Positions 40,321 through 49,221 of a stretch of 64,000 nucleotides of DNA are shown here, one piece after another (the stretch's first letter is position 1; each line of letters begins with the position of its first letter). The position numbers and the translations under genes are program-made. The notes under the pieces were generated by a model, which was not told the DNA's origin, did not search any database, and saw only the letters and a program-made list of their open reading frames with translations. Source of the stretch: Modestobacter sp. VKM Ac-2977 (lineage in GTDB: Bacteria; Actinomycetota; Actinomycetes; Mycobacteriales; Geodermatophilaceae); contig NZ_JAPVBQ010000001.1 in assembly GCF_026968045.1 (NCBI RefSeq), positions 186,001 through 250,000 on the forward strand, read 5' to 3'.

Positions 40321-40872
40321 GTGAGCGATACGGGGGACTCTCCTCCGCCAGGGGCGGATTGGTACATAGATTGCGACAGCTCTCTCGAGCAGGGAGATGT
40401 CCTCTTCGGCTTTCGGGTAGTGGAACCGGTCTGGCAAAGTGGTGCCGACTACACCTTTCGGGCCAAGAATGCTAACGTTGTGGTTCTGACGCAGACGTGC
40501 GATATTCCAAAACGAGCGCAGAACTCTGTTCTAGTTGCTGAGGTCCATGACTACGACGCCCTAGTAGCCGCGGGGCAGCAACACCTCAAGAAGCGTGAAA
40601 TTAAGGAGGCTTTGGCGCGCGGAACGACTATCGCAGAGTTTCTGCTACCGCCGACGATCGACGGGCGTCTGTCGTGGTCGGTTGTCAGTTTTCGCGACAT
40701 CTTCGTCCTGCCGAAGTTGGCGGTCATCTCGGCAGTCGAGGCCGGGTCTCCTCTGCGCTTGACGAGCCCGTACAAGGAGTATCTTTCGCAGGCCTTTGGT
40801 CGATTCGTGATGCGCGTTGGATTGCCGGCAACACTGTCTCAGTTTGAGAAATACACGCCGGGGTCAACCTGA
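40321..40872 (+). CDS. Hypothetical 183-aa protein with TQTCDI motif, third gene of island cargo operon
   Basis: The protein has EQGDVLFGFRVVEP near residue 25, NVVVLTQTCDIPKRA near residue 55 and LTSPYKEYLSQAFGRFVMRV near the C-terminus. The VxLTQTCDI segment with a lone Cys-Asp is a pattern I have seen in uncharacterised proteins of many bacteria, sometimes beside TIGR04255 genes, but I know no function. GTG start eight bases after the preceding stop. Base composition is AT-rich like the two genes before it. Confidence 0.75.
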   Translation: MSDTGDSPPPGADWYIDCDSSLEQGDVLFGFRVVEPVWQSGADYTFRAKNANVVVLTQTCDIPKRAQNSVLVAEVHDYDALVAAGQQHLKKREIKEALARGTTIAEFLLPPTIDGRLSWSVVSFRDIFVLPKLAVISAVEAGSPLRLTSPYKEYLSQAFGRFVMRVGLPATLSQFEKYTPGST

Positions 40873-41009
40873 CCGGCATTGCGTGGCGTCCGCAGGCATC
40901 TATTGCTTGAGGGATACCCCTGCGCTCGTTCCCGCGCTGAAGAGCGACTCTTGCGCCACTCAGGCTGACAGAAAATCGCAGGGCAAATCGTCGAAGTAGC
41001 CCCCGCCTC

Positions 41010-41510
41010 TCACATCGCGGCGAGAAGTTCGATCCCGTGTAACCTGGCGATCCGTTGAGCGATGTCGGCCGTGGGCACCTCGAGGCGCTCGGCGGCTGCC
41101 CGGGCATAGATGACGACGGCGTAGAGCGCGTACGTCCACAGCGGGAACTGCCACCAGCCGGTGTCGCTGAGCAGGTCCGGCTGCAGCCCTCCGCGCATGC
41201 AGGCGGCCGCGTAGAGCGCGTACTGGCTGTTGCGCTGGTCGGTGAGGCCGCGGAAGGTCACCTCTGGCAGGTGCTGCTCGCGCAGCCCCGCATAAGCCAG
41301 TGGTGGGGCGCCAGCGGGGCAGGCAAGCTCCAGTGCGGTCACCGCCAGGTCGAGCATCGCTACGTCCGGCGTGAACGAACCGGGCACGTGGAACACCGCC
41401 ACGGCGTCGACGAGGTCCGGTGGAGCGTCGCCGGCCATGAGACCTCGTAGCAGAGACACCTGCGCTTGACGGTGCAGGTCGTCTGGGTCGACTCCCGCCC
41501 GGTTCGCCAT
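41010..41510 (-). CDS. Hypothetical 166-aa protein
   Basis: Open frame with host-like GC. It starts MANRAGVDPDDLHRQAQVSL, is Ala/Leu-rich, and ends ADIAQRIARLHGIELLAAM. It includes WWQFPLWTYALYAVVIYARA, which could be a buried or membrane helix. No family recognised. It is transcribed against the cargo operon and could be a separate accessory gene of the element. A possible start with weak upstream signals makes the exact 5' end uncertain. Confidence 0.6.
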   Translation of the reverse strand: MANRAGVDPDDLHRQAQVSLLRGLMAGDAPPDLVDAVAVFHVPGSFTPDVAMLDLAVTALELACPAGAPPLAYAGLREQHLPEVTFRGLTDQRNSQYALYAAACMRGGLQPDLLSDTGWWQFPLWTYALYAVVIYARAAAERLEVPTADIAQRIARLHGIELLAAM

Positions 41511-41891
41511 GTCCGCAGTCTTCCCCGTGGCAGCCTGGTCAGTTGCCGACCTGCCCCGCCGATCGCGGCACGACGGACCGCGACTCCTGCGGCGTCAGTG
41601 TCCATCGCGGGCTCCATCCCGTGGCGTGCGATGCAGACGGTGCCGGGCGCAGGTCACGGCCGAAGAACAAGCAAGGCGCCGCCGAACACACCTCTTGCAC
41701 CTCGGCCGACGCGATTCGTTGTGACGAGTTCCGCGGTCCCACGCCGCGCGGTGTCCCCCCGACTGCAGCGCCGGGGAACGGGTGCGACTGAGTCGACCAA
41801 TGCATCGCCGCCGTCAGCTACGGGCCGTCCACGGCGCCTTCTTGGGCAGGCCTGCCCCGCTCCAGGCGGCCCGGCAGCAGGGAGGACGTGC
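41511..41891. other. Gene-free stretch inside the element
   Basis: I see no supported gene, RNA or repeat in these 381 bases. Open frames on both strands have no family features. It separates the divergent hypothetical and excisionase-like genes and should hold their promoters. Confidence 0.4.
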
Positions 41892-42278
41892 GTGATCGAC
41901 GAGCAGCTGACCATCCCGGGGGGCCCGTCGGACGGCGGGCGACGCGGCACCTGCAGTCCTCGACCGCCTCGTCCGAGGCTGGTGCCCCCTCAGGACTCGA
42001 AGGACGTCACCGTGGACGTCTCCAGTCGGGGCTGCGACAGCCACTCCGCGCGGCCGCGTGCGGTGGCAGTCCACGACGTCGACGACCTCGGGGTCCGCAC
42101 CGACTTAGTGACCGCCTGCCGCATCGCGCTTGGCATCGGGTCAACGACGGCCTACGCGCTGGCCGGCCGGGACGAGCTCCCGTTCCCCGCCTACCGAGTC
42201 GGCCGGCAGTGGGTGGTGCCAACCGCCGGTCTCCGTGCATTCCTCGGGCTGCCGCAGCAACGGTCAGCTCAGGGGTGA
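41892..42278 (+). CDS. Excisionase-like helix-turn-helix protein
   Basis: 128-aa protein. The C-terminal 55 residues, VTACRIALGIGSTTAYALAG then ELPFPAYRVGRQWVVPTAGL, are the winged-helix fold of AlpA/MerR-type excisionases. The N-terminal 70 residues are Pro/Arg/Ser-rich and look disordered. The GTG start has GGAGG six bases upstream. It ends 18 bases from the convergent integrase stop. It likely directs excision or represses element genes. Confidence 0.8.
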   Translation: MIDEQLTIPGGPSDGGRRGTCSPRPPRPRLVPPQDSKDVTVDVSSRGCDSHSARPRAVAVHDVDDLGVRTDLVTACRIALGIGSTTAYALAGRDELPFPAYRVGRQWVVPTAGLRAFLGLPQQRSAQG

Positions 42279-42296
42279 CAGAGGTTCGACGCGACG

Positions 42297-43514
42297 TCAC
42301 CTCGACTGGTGCCCTCCCGATCCGCGCGGGACGAGGGCGGCGGCGGCCTCGGCGGCTTGTCGGCCCACGCCCTCCAGCAGATGTGTGTAGGTGTCGGACG
42401 TGATCCGGATGCCGGAGTGGCCGAGACGTTTCGAGACGACGGTCATTTCGACGCCGGCCGCGAGCATGATCGACGCCTGCCCGTGCCGGAGGTCGTGAAG
42501 CCGCACCCGTCGCAGCCCGGCATCAGCGACGAGAGCCTGAAAGGTCTTGGAGACGACCTCGGGCTTGAGGTAGGAGCCGTCCTCGCGGGCGAAGACCAGG
42601 TCGTGGTCCTCGTACGCCGCGCCGAACGCGACCTTCTCCACGTCCTGCTGCAGCCGATGCGCGATCAACGAACCCACCGTGGCGGCGTCGAGATCCACCC
42701 GCCGGTCCTCGCCGCTGGCGGTCTTCGGTTGCCCGACCACGCTCTCGTATCCGACTTGCACGACGGACTGGCGCACCCACAGCACCCGCTTGTCCAGGTC
42801 GACGTCACCCCAACGGAGGCCGACGACCTCACCGCGACGGAGCCCTGTCATCGCCAGCACCTCGAACAACACCCCCAGCCGGTGTCCGGCGGCTAAGTCG
42901 AGGAAGGCGCCGAGTTCTTCGGGTTCCCACGGCCGGACCTTGGGCCGGCGCATGGGTTCCAGCTCGGCCAGTGCCGCGGGGTTGTAGGGGAGGACGCGGC
43001 GACTCACGGCGTCGTTGAGAGCCGAGCGCAGGGTGGCGTGGATCCGGCGTACCGAGGACGGCGACAGCGGCTTGGATCGCGTGCCCTGCCGGCGCAACGA
43101 AGTCAGCGCCCGGTCGACGTCGTCCACGGTCAGGTCCGTGAGCCGGTAGTGGCCGAGCAACGGGATCCAGTAGTCCTGCAGGTGCTGCTGGGTGTGCAAC
43201 GCGGTCGACGGGCGGAACCGGCCGGCGTCTTTCTTCCGCTTCAGCCAGCCCTCGAGGTAACCGGCCACTGTGACGCGGCGCTGGTCCTGCACCCGCACGC
43301 CCTGTCCCGTCGCCGTTAACGACGCCTGAAGCGCGGCCCGGGCGTCGGCGGCGGTCTCGTAACCGCCTCGCCGGACCTGCCGCCGCTTTCCGGTCGGCTC
43401 GCGGACGTCGTGCACGAAGAACCATGACCCGTGCCGCTTGGCGCAGTTCTTCCGCCGGCCGGCCGCATCGGGCACCGGTGGGCACGGGCACCGCTTGAAC
43501 ACCGTCCCGGTCAC
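42297..43514 (-). CDS. int: Tyrosine-type site-specific integrase
   Basis: 405-aa recombinase. A Cys-rich N-terminal segment (KRCPCPPVPDAAGRRKNCAK) precedes an AP2-like and SAM-like DNA-binding region (VAGYLEGWLKRKKDAGRFRP). The catalytic domain has Arg in MTGLRRGEVVGL, HDLRHGQAS, KRLGHSG and the nucleophile Tyr in SDTYTHLLEG near residue 375. GTG at 43514 was chosen for GGAGGGAG a few bases upstream. It faces away from attR, 246 bases off, and should act on the 43-bp tRNA-Thr core. Confidence 0.95.
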   Translation of the reverse strand: MTGTVFKRCPCPPVPDAAGRRKNCAKRHGSWFFVHDVREPTGKRRQVRRGGYETAADARAALQASLTATGQGVRVQDQRRVTVAGYLEGWLKRKKDAGRFRPSTALHTQQHLQDYWIPLLGHYRLTDLTVDDVDRALTSLRRQGTRSKPLSPSSVRRIHATLRSALNDAVSRRVLPYNPAALAELEPMRRPKVRPWEPEELGAFLDLAAGHRLGVLFEVLAMTGLRRGEVVGLRWGDVDLDKRVLWVRQSVVQVGYESVVGQPKTASGEDRRVDLDAATVGSLIAHRLQQDVEKVAFGAAYEDHDLVFAREDGSYLKPEVVSKTFQALVADAGLRRVRLHDLRHGQASIMLAAGVEMTVVSKRLGHSGIRITSDTYTHLLEGVGRQAAEAAAALVPRGSGGHQSR

Positions 43515-43760
43515 TGGCCGCTCCCTCCGCTCCGGCCGGCAGCCCACCGCCTCGAGCCGTCACCTGCAGTGGCAGGCGTCAGCAAGGCAGGGGCCGCTGA
43601 CACCGGCGCAGCAGGACCCGGACTGGGCACCAGATGGTCACGCCGCATCCGGCGGTAGGTGGTCTTGGCCGGTGGAAGGCGGTCCTTGATACCGTCGCTG
43701 AGCTGGACAAACGGTCTGGCACGGCGGCACCCGGTCATGCCTAGTGGAGCCCCGGTGGCG

Positions 43761-43803
43761 CTCGTAATGAGAAGGTCGTCGGTTCGATTCCGACAGGCGG
43801 CTC
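43761..43803 (+). repeat. attR: right 43-bp direct repeat
   Basis: Exact copy of 38761-38803 without the 5' half of the tRNA. It marks the right boundary of the element. Host sequence leading to ppa follows. Confidence 0.93.
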
Positions 43804-43891
43804 CCCTTACCCCTCCGTCTCCCACCCAGGCGGGCGCGCCTCGTCGGTGCGCTGCAGGAGAGCGGCATCGACAGCGGTCCCCGGATGCGGA

Positions 43892-43923
43892 ACGGCGGCG
43901 CACCCGGGTGGGTGCGCCGCCGT
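43892..43923. terminator. Strong hairpin downstream of ppa
   Basis: A perfect 14-bp stem, ACGGCGGCGCACCC pairing with GGGTGCGCCGCCGT around a GGGT loop, lies 38 bases past the ppa stop. No U-tract, as usual for actinobacterial terminators. It also insulates ppa from the inserted element. Confidence 0.8.
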
Positions 43924-43961
43924 CTGGTCGGTGCGGTGTCCGGCGAGGTCCGCCGCTGGGG

Positions 43962-44453
43962 TCAGTGCTGGGGCGTGTCGATGGCGCGCTGCCGGGAGGC
44001 CTCGATCTCGGCCTCGGCCTCGGCGCGCCCGACCCACTCGGCGCCCTCGACCGACTTGCCCGGCTCGAGGTCCTTGTAGGTCTCGAAGAAGTGCTGGATC
44101 TCCAGCCGGTCGAACTCCGACACGTCGTTGATGTCCTGCAGGTGGGCCATCCGGGGGTCGGTCGCCGGGACGGTGAGGACCTTGTCGTCCCCGCCGGCCT
44201 CGTCGGTCATCCGGAACATCCCGATGGCCCGGCAGGTGATGAGGCACCCGGGGAACGTCGGTTCCTCCAGGAGCACGAGGGCATCGAGTGGGTCACCGTC
44301 CATTCCGAGCGTCTCCTCGATGTACCCGTAGTCGGCGGGGTACCGGGTCGAGGTGAACAGCATCCGGTCCAGGCGGATGCGTCCGGTGGCGTGGTCCAGC
44401 TCGTACTTGTTCCGCTGGCCCTTGGGGATCTCTACCGTCACGTCGAACTGCAC
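43962..44453 (-). CDS. ppa: Inorganic pyrophosphatase (soluble, family I)
   Basis: 163-aa enzyme. Landmarks are [36 protein letters not shown] and the metal-binding [13 protein letters not shown]. It hydrolyses pyrophosphate from biosynthesis in the cytoplasm, complementing the membrane enzyme hppA in this window. GTG start; a CACTAT -10-like box eight bases upstream suggests a leaderless transcript divergent from the carboxypeptidase gene, as for Rv3628/Rv3627c. Confidence 0.96.
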   Translation of the reverse strand: MQFDVTVEIPKGQRNKYELDHATGRIRLDRMLFTSTRYPADYGYIEETLGMDGDPLDALVLLEEPTFPGCLITCRAIGMFRMTDEAGGDDKVLTVPATDPRMAHLQDINDVSEFDRLEIQHFFETYKDLEPGKSVEGAEWVGRAEAEAEIEASRQRAIDTPQH

Positions 44454-44507
44454 GCCGATAGTGTGTCGTACGACTGTCCGCCCCGTCGGCGGAGGTCACT
44501 CCAGGGG

Positions 44508-47042
44508 GTGGGAGAGATCTCGTCGAGTCCGCGTGCAGAGCAGTCGGGGGAGCCGGCGGACGGCCCGGCGGTGCCGTCCTCGGCGGCTGCTGACGGCGAC
44601 GCGGCGACGTCCGATCCGTCGGTCCCGGCCGCCACGGAGCCCACCACGAGCACCGCGGACGACGTCGAGGGTCCGGCTGCACCTGCCGGTGCGGAGCCGG
44701 ACGAGGCGACGGCTGAGCCGGAGCCCGTCCAGCCGGCGCACCCGGAGACCACGGCTCCGGCCACGCCGGAGCGGGCAGTCGAGCCGTCGGTGTCCGAGCA
44801 GCCGGCGCCCGAGCAGTCCGCGGAGCAGCCGGCCCCACAGGTGACCGACGAGGCTGCCGAGGCGCGCCGCGCCGCCGCGGAGCAGGCGGCCGCCGACCTG
44901 GCCGCGGTGAAGCGGTGGGCAGCCGAGCGGGCCGCCGCCGAACGCGTGGCGGCCGAGGACGCCGAGCGTGCTGCCGCCGCCCAGGCCGAGCTCGACGAGG
45001 CCGACGTGGAACGTGCCCGGGCCGAGCAGGCCGCCGCCGACCTCGCGGCCGTCCGGGAGTGGGCGGCCCAGCAGGCCGCCGCGGCCCGCGCCGCCGAGGA
45101 GCAGGCCGCTGCCGAGCGAGCCGCGGTCGAGGAGGCCGAGTCGGCGCGCGTCGCTGCCGAGCGGGCGGCCGTCGAGCAGGCGGAGGCCGAGCGTGCGGCG
45201 GCCGAACGGGCAGCGGCCGACCGGGTGGCGGCGGAGCGGGCGGCCGAGGAGGAGGCCGCGGGGCAGCGGGCCGCCGCGGCCGCGGCGATGGCCGCCGAGC
45301 GCGCCGCCATCGAGCAGGAGACCGCCGAGCGAGCCGCGGCCGACCGCGCCGCGGCAGCCGACCGCGCGGCGGCCGAGCGCCGGGCGGCCGCCGACCGCGC
45401 CGCGGCGGAGCGCAGGGCCGAGGCCGACCGTGCTGAGGCCGACCGTGCCGAGGCTGACCGTGCCGAGGCTGACCGTGCCGAGGCCGACCGTGCTGAGGCC
45501 GACCGTGCCGCCGGGGAGCGGGCCGAGCGCGAGGACCGGGAACGGGCGCAGGCCGGGCGCGCGGCAGGTCGCCGCGGCGTCCCCGAGCGCGCTGCCGCTG
45601 GTCCCGGAGCGGTGGGCGCCACCGCTGCCGCCTCGGGTCGGCGGCGGGCGGAGTCCGGCCGCGGGGGCGGCCGGCTGGTGAAGGTCCTGGCCGCCGCCGT
45701 CCTCGCCGTCGTGCTGGTGGCGGCCGGCGTGGTGCTGGCCCTCGACCTGACCGGAGGCGGCGACTCCACCGTGGCCGAGGACGCCGAGCAGGTGCCGGAC
45801 GCCGTCCTGCCCGAGCTCACCGACCCGAGCCCGGTGCTCGCCCCGCTGTCCGCGGAGGCCCCGGTGCCCGACCCGACAGCGCTCGCGGCCGTGCTGACCC
45901 CGCTGCTCGCGGACCCGGTGTTCGGCACCGACCTCTCCGCCCAGGTGGTCGACGTGGCCACCGGCCAGGTGCTCTTCGACCGCGACGCGACCGACCCGAG
46001 CACCCCGGCCTCCACCGCCAAGCTGCTCACCGCCCTCGCTGCAGTCACCACCCTGGAGCCCACCGACACCCTGTCGACGACCGTGGTGGCCGGCAGCGCC
46101 CCCGGCGAGGTCGTCCTGGTCGGCGGCGGCGACCCGACCCTGTCGACGACCGCCCCGTCGGTGGACTACCCGGGCGCGGCGACCGTCGCCGACCTGGCCG
46201 CCCAGGTCCAGCAGGCGCTCGGCGGCCAGCCGGTCACCAGCGTCGTCGTCGACAACTCGTTGTTCAGCGGCCCGCTCACCGCCCAGGGCTGGGGTGCGGA
46301 CGACGCGCCGTCGACCTACGCCGCCCCGGTGACCGCCACCGCCGTCGACGGCGCCCGGCAGGTCCCCGGCAACACCCCCCGCAGCGGGTCGCCGGGAGCC
46401 GACGCCGGAGCGGCCCTGGCCGCGGCGCTGGGCGCCCCGGACGCCGCGGTCCGCCTCGGTGCGGCACCGGCTGGTGCCCGCACGCTGGGCAGCGTCGAGT
46501 CCGCGCCCGTCGCCCGGCTGGTCGAGCAGGCGCTCACCACGTCGGACAACCTGCTGACCGAGTCGCTGGCCCGGCACGTCGCCATCGCCCGGGGGCTGCC
46601 GGCCACCTTCGACGGCGCCGGGCAGGCGATCGCCGCAGCGCTGGCCGAGGCCGGGCTGGACACCACCGGGCTCGCCCTCTCCGATGCCAGCGGCCTCTCC
46701 CGCGACGACCGGGTGCCCGCCGGGCTGCTGGTCGACGTCGTCCAGGCCGCCGCCGACGGCAGCATCCCCGACGCCGACCTGCTGCTCTCCGGGCTGCCGG
46801 TCGCCGGGTACGACGGCACCCTGACCGACCGCACTGCGGGCGGCCCGGGCAGCCCGGGGACGGTGCGGGCCAAGACCGGCACGCTGCTGGGCGTCAACGA
46901 CCTGGCCGGCACGGTGCAGACCGCCGACGGTCGGCTGCTCGCGTTCGCGGTGCTCGCCGACGGGGCCACCGGGAGCATCGCGGCCACCGAGACCGCACTG
47001 GACGTCGTGGCGGCCGCGCTGGCCGGCTGCGGCTGCCGCTGA
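44508..47042 (+). CDS. dacB: D-alanyl-D-alanine carboxypeptidase/endopeptidase (PBP4, peptidase S13) with long repetitive cytoplasmic region
   Basis: 844-aa protein. Residues 1-115 are Pro/Glu/Ala-rich. About 118-385 are an Ala/Glu/Arg coiled-coil of AERAAAERAAADR type. 391-413 form a membrane helix (KVLAAAVLAVVLVAAGVVLA). The rest is an extracellular S13 domain with Ser502 in STAKLL, SDN at 679 and KTG at 789. It trims or cleaves peptidoglycan cross-links. Mycobacterial Rv3627c lacks such a long N-terminus. GTG at 44508 was chosen with GGAGG 13 bases upstream; GTG at 44463 is possible. Confidence 0.9.
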   Translation: MGEISSSPRAEQSGEPADGPAVPSSAAADGDAATSDPSVPAATEPTTSTADDVEGPAAPAGAEPDEATAEPEPVQPAHPETTAPATPERAVEPSVSEQPAPEQSAEQPAPQVTDEAAEARRAAAEQAAADLAAVKRWAAERAAAERVAAEDAERAAAAQAELDEADVERARAEQAAADLAAVREWAAQQAAAARAAEEQAAAERAAVEEAESARVAAERAAVEQAEAERAAAERAAADRVAAERAAEEEAAGQRAAAAAAMAAERAAIEQETAERAAADRAAAADRAAAERRAAADRAAAERRAEADRAEADRAEADRAEADRAEADRAEADRAAGERAEREDRERAQAGRAAGRRGVPERAAAGPGAVGATAAASGRRRAESGRGGGRLVKVLAAAVLAVVLVAAGVVLALDLTGGGDSTVAEDAEQVPDAVLPELTDPSPVLAPLSAEAPVPDPTALAAVLTPLLADPVFGTDLSAQVVDVATGQVLFDRDATDPSTPASTAKLLTALAAVTTLEPTDTLSTTVVAGSAPGEVVLVGGGDPTLSTTAPSVDYPGAATVADLAAQVQQALGGQPVTSVVVDNSLFSGPLTAQGWGADDAPSTYAAPVTATAVDGARQVPGNTPRSGSPGADAGAALAAALGAPDAAVRLGAAPAGARTLGSVESAPVARLVEQALTTSDNLLTESLARHVAIARGLPATFDGAGQAIAAALAEAGLDTTGLALSDASGLSRDDRVPAGLLVDVVQAAADGSIPDADLLLSGLPVAGYDGTLTDRTAGGPGSPGTVRAKTGTLLGVNDLAGTVQTADGRLLAFAVLADGATGSIAATETALDVVAAALAGCGCR
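45420..45509 (+). repeat. Six 15-bp tandem repeats within dacB
   Basis: Six units of GAGGCCGACCGTGCT type with only synonymous changes encode EADRA repeated over residues 305-334 of the coiled-coil. In-frame length variation between strains is likely. Confidence 0.92.
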
Positions 47043-47081
47043 CGGCGGCCGGCCCGAGGTGCCCCCGCGTACGGTGAGGCG

Positions 47082-48176
47082 ATGAGCCGCTCGTCGTCAC
47101 TGGTCGACTGGGACCTCGCCGGCCGCACCGCCCGTCGCCTGACCGGCGCCGGCCCGGAGACCACCCGGGAGGAGGCGGCGGCCGTCGTCGCGGAGCTGCA
47201 CAGCGCGGCCGCGATCGCCGTCGCGCACGTCGAGGAGCTGACCGGCCTGCGCCCCGTCCCCGGCGGCCCGGCGCCCACCGTGGCGGTCGTCGACCGGCCG
47301 GGCTGGATCGATTCGAACACCGCGGGCATGGCGGCCCTGCTGGACCCGCTGGCCGACGGGCTGCAGGCGGCGCAGGGCACGACGCCGGGGCCGCTGGCCA
47401 CCGCGATCGGCTCCCGGGCGACCGGCGTGCAGGCCGGTGGCGTGCTGGCCTTCCTGTGCACCCGCGTGCTGGGCCAGTACGAGGTCTTCGGCAGCGGGGG
47501 TCGCCTGCTGCTGGTGGCGCCGAACATCGTCGAGACCGAGCGCAAGCTCGGCGTCGACCCCAGCGACTTCCGGCTGTGGGTCTGCCTGCACGAGGTCACC
47601 CACCAGCTGCAGTTCACCGCCGTCCCCTGGCTGCGCGGTTACCTCGAGGAGCAGATCGCCGCCTTCGCCGAGGCGACCGACCTCACCCCCGACGTGCTGC
47701 GCGAGCGGCTCAGCGACGTGCTGCGCAGCCTCACCGACGTCGTCCGCGGCACCGGTGCCGACGACGACGCCCCGCAGGGGTTGATGGCGCTGATCCGGGA
47801 TCCCGAGCAGCGCGCCGTGCTCGACCGGGTCACCGCGGTGATGAGCCTGGTCGAGGGGCACGCCGAGTTCGTGATGGACGGCGTCGGCCCCGACGTCGTC
47901 CCGTCCGTGCGCACGCTGCGCAAGCGCTTCGCCCAGCGCCGCAAGGGACGCGGCCCCATCGACCGGGTGCTGCGTCGGCTGCTCGGCCTGGAGCAGAAGA
48001 TGCAGCAGTACGCCGACGGCCGGGTCTTCGTCGCCGGGGTGGTCGAGCTGGCCGGCATGGACGGCTTCAACCAGGTGTGGGCCGGGCCGGAGAACCTGCC
48101 GTACAAGGAGGAGCTGACCGAGCCCGCCCGCTGGGTGCAGCGGGTGCTGGAGACGCGGCCGGCCTTCCCGGCCTGA
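47082..48176 (+). CDS. Zinc-dependent metalloprotease, DUF2342 family (Rv3626c-type)
   Basis: 364-aa protein. LHEVTHQLQFTAVPWL gives the HExxH metal site near residue 170, and LVEGHAEFVMDGVG the downstream Glu. The family is also labelled coenzyme-F420-biosynthesis associated. Substrate unknown. No signal peptide. It lies between dacB and tilS as in Mycobacterium. Confidence 0.9.
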   Translation: MSRSSSLVDWDLAGRTARRLTGAGPETTREEAAAVVAELHSAAAIAVAHVEELTGLRPVPGGPAPTVAVVDRPGWIDSNTAGMAALLDPLADGLQAAQGTTPGPLATAIGSRATGVQAGGVLAFLCTRVLGQYEVFGSGGRLLLVAPNIVETERKLGVDPSDFRLWVCLHEVTHQLQFTAVPWLRGYLEEQIAAFAEATDLTPDVLRERLSDVLRSLTDVVRGTGADDDAPQGLMALIRDPEQRAVLDRVTAVMSLVEGHAEFVMDGVGPDVVPSVRTLRKRFAQRRKGRGPIDRVLRRLLGLEQKMQQYADGRVFVAGVVELAGMDGFNQVWAGPENLPYKEELTEPARWVQRVLETRPAFPA

Positions 48177-48190
48177 TCCGGGTCGCCCAG

Positions 48191-49216
48191 ATGGCCGGAC
48201 CCGACCCCGCCGTCGCGGCGCTGCGCACCGCGGTGCGCCCGGGCCTCGCCGCAGGCACGGGACCGGTGCTGGCCGCCTGCAGTGGGGGAGCGGACTCCGT
48301 GGCCCTGGCCGCCGCGCTGGCCTTCGAGGCGCCGCGGGCGGGCCGGCCGGTCGGCGCGGTCACCGTCGACCACGGACTGCAGCCCGGCTCGGCCGAGCAG
48401 GCCGAGCGCACCGCCGGCCTGCTCCGGTCCCTCGGGCTCTGCCCGGTGCTGGTGCTCACGGTCGACGTCGGCGACACGGGCGGGCCGGAGGGTGCGGCCC
48501 GGGCGGCCCGTGCGGCGGCGCTGGCCGGGGCGGCGGCGGAGCACGGGGCGACGATCGCCCTGGGACACACCCTGGACGACCAGGCCGAGACCGTCCTGCT
48601 GGGGCTGGCCCGCGGTTCCGGCCCCCGCTCGGTCGCCGGCATGGTCGAGCACCGCCCGCCGTTCTGGCGCCCGTTGCTCGGCGTCCGGCGGGAGACCACC
48701 CGGGCCGCCTGCGCGGCGCAGCAGCTGCCGGTGTGGGACGACCCGTGGAACAGCGACCCCGCCTACACCCGCGTCCGGCTGCGCACCGAGGTGCTGCCGC
48801 TGCTGGAGGAGGTGCTCGGCGGTGGGGTGGCGGCGGCCCTCGGCCGGACCGCGGCGATGACCCGGGAGGACCTGGACACCCTGGACGCACTGGCCGACAC
48901 CGAGCTGGCGGCGCTGACCAGGCCGGACGGCGACCTGCCCGCTGCCCCGCTGGCCGAGCTGCCTCCGGCGCTGCGGCGCCGGGTGCTGCGCGGCTGGCTC
49001 CGCCGGGCCGGGGTGCCCGACCTGCAGGGCGTGCACCTGTCGGCGGTGGACGCCCTCCTCACCCGGTGGAGGGGACAGGGACGGGCCGACCTCCCCGGCG
49101 GTGCGGGAGTGCGGCGTGCGTCTGGCAGGCTGACCGTGCAGCTCGGCGGTTCTCCCGGTCGCGGGACCGGTCCGCGCCCCGCTGCACCTGATGCCGTCCC
49201 CCCAGAGGAGCCCTGA
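48191..49216 (+). CDS. tilS: tRNA(Ile)-lysidine synthase
   Basis: 341-aa N-type ATP pyrophosphatase. The PP-loop [14 protein letters not shown] is near residue 30, with [10 protein letters not shown] and [20 protein letters not shown] following. It modifies C34 of tRNA-Ile(CAU) to lysidine. The ATG was chosen as the first start after the preceding stop, 14 bases on. The C-terminal domain is short and Pro-rich. Confidence 0.93.
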   Translation: MAGPDPAVAALRTAVRPGLAAGTGPVLAACSGGADSVALAAALAFEAPRAGRPVGAVTVDHGLQPGSAEQAERTAGLLRSLGLCPVLVLTVDVGDTGGPEGAARAARAAALAGAAAEHGATIALGHTLDDQAETVLLGLARGSGPRSVAGMVEHRPPFWRPLLGVRRETTRAACAAQQLPVWDDPWNSDPAYTRVRLRTEVLPLLEEVLGGGVAAALGRTAAMTREDLDTLDALADTELAALTRPDGDLPAAPLAELPPALRRRVLRGWLRRAGVPDLQGVHLSAVDALLTRWRGQGRADLPGGAGVRRASGRLTVQLGGSPGRGTGPRPAAPDAVPPEEP

Positions 49217-49221
49217 CAGTC

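Larger units (their letters stand above)
38761..43803. mobile_element. tRNA-Thr integrative element, about 5.0 kb
   Basis: A 43-bp direct repeat of the tRNA 3' half bounds the element, with copy starts exactly 5,000 bases apart. Inside are a three-gene rightward operon that is clearly AT-richer than the host, a leftward hypothetical gene, an excisionase-like gene and a tyrosine integrase whose 5' end faces the right repeat. No replication, transfer or capsid genes are present, so it is a minimal integrative or satellite-like island. Confidence 0.9.

Noticed and set aside
41466-41891. N-terminal extension of the excisionase-like gene
   Set aside because: The open frame continues upstream but composition is Pro/Arg-rich noise; GGAGG before GTG 41892 sets the start.
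43761-43803. A second tRNA-Thr gene
   Set aside because: Only the 3' half is present; the acceptor 5' strand and D arm are missing. It is the att duplicate.
45420-45509. CRISPR-like array
   Set aside because: Units are contiguous 15-mers with no spacers and lie in frame within a coding gene.
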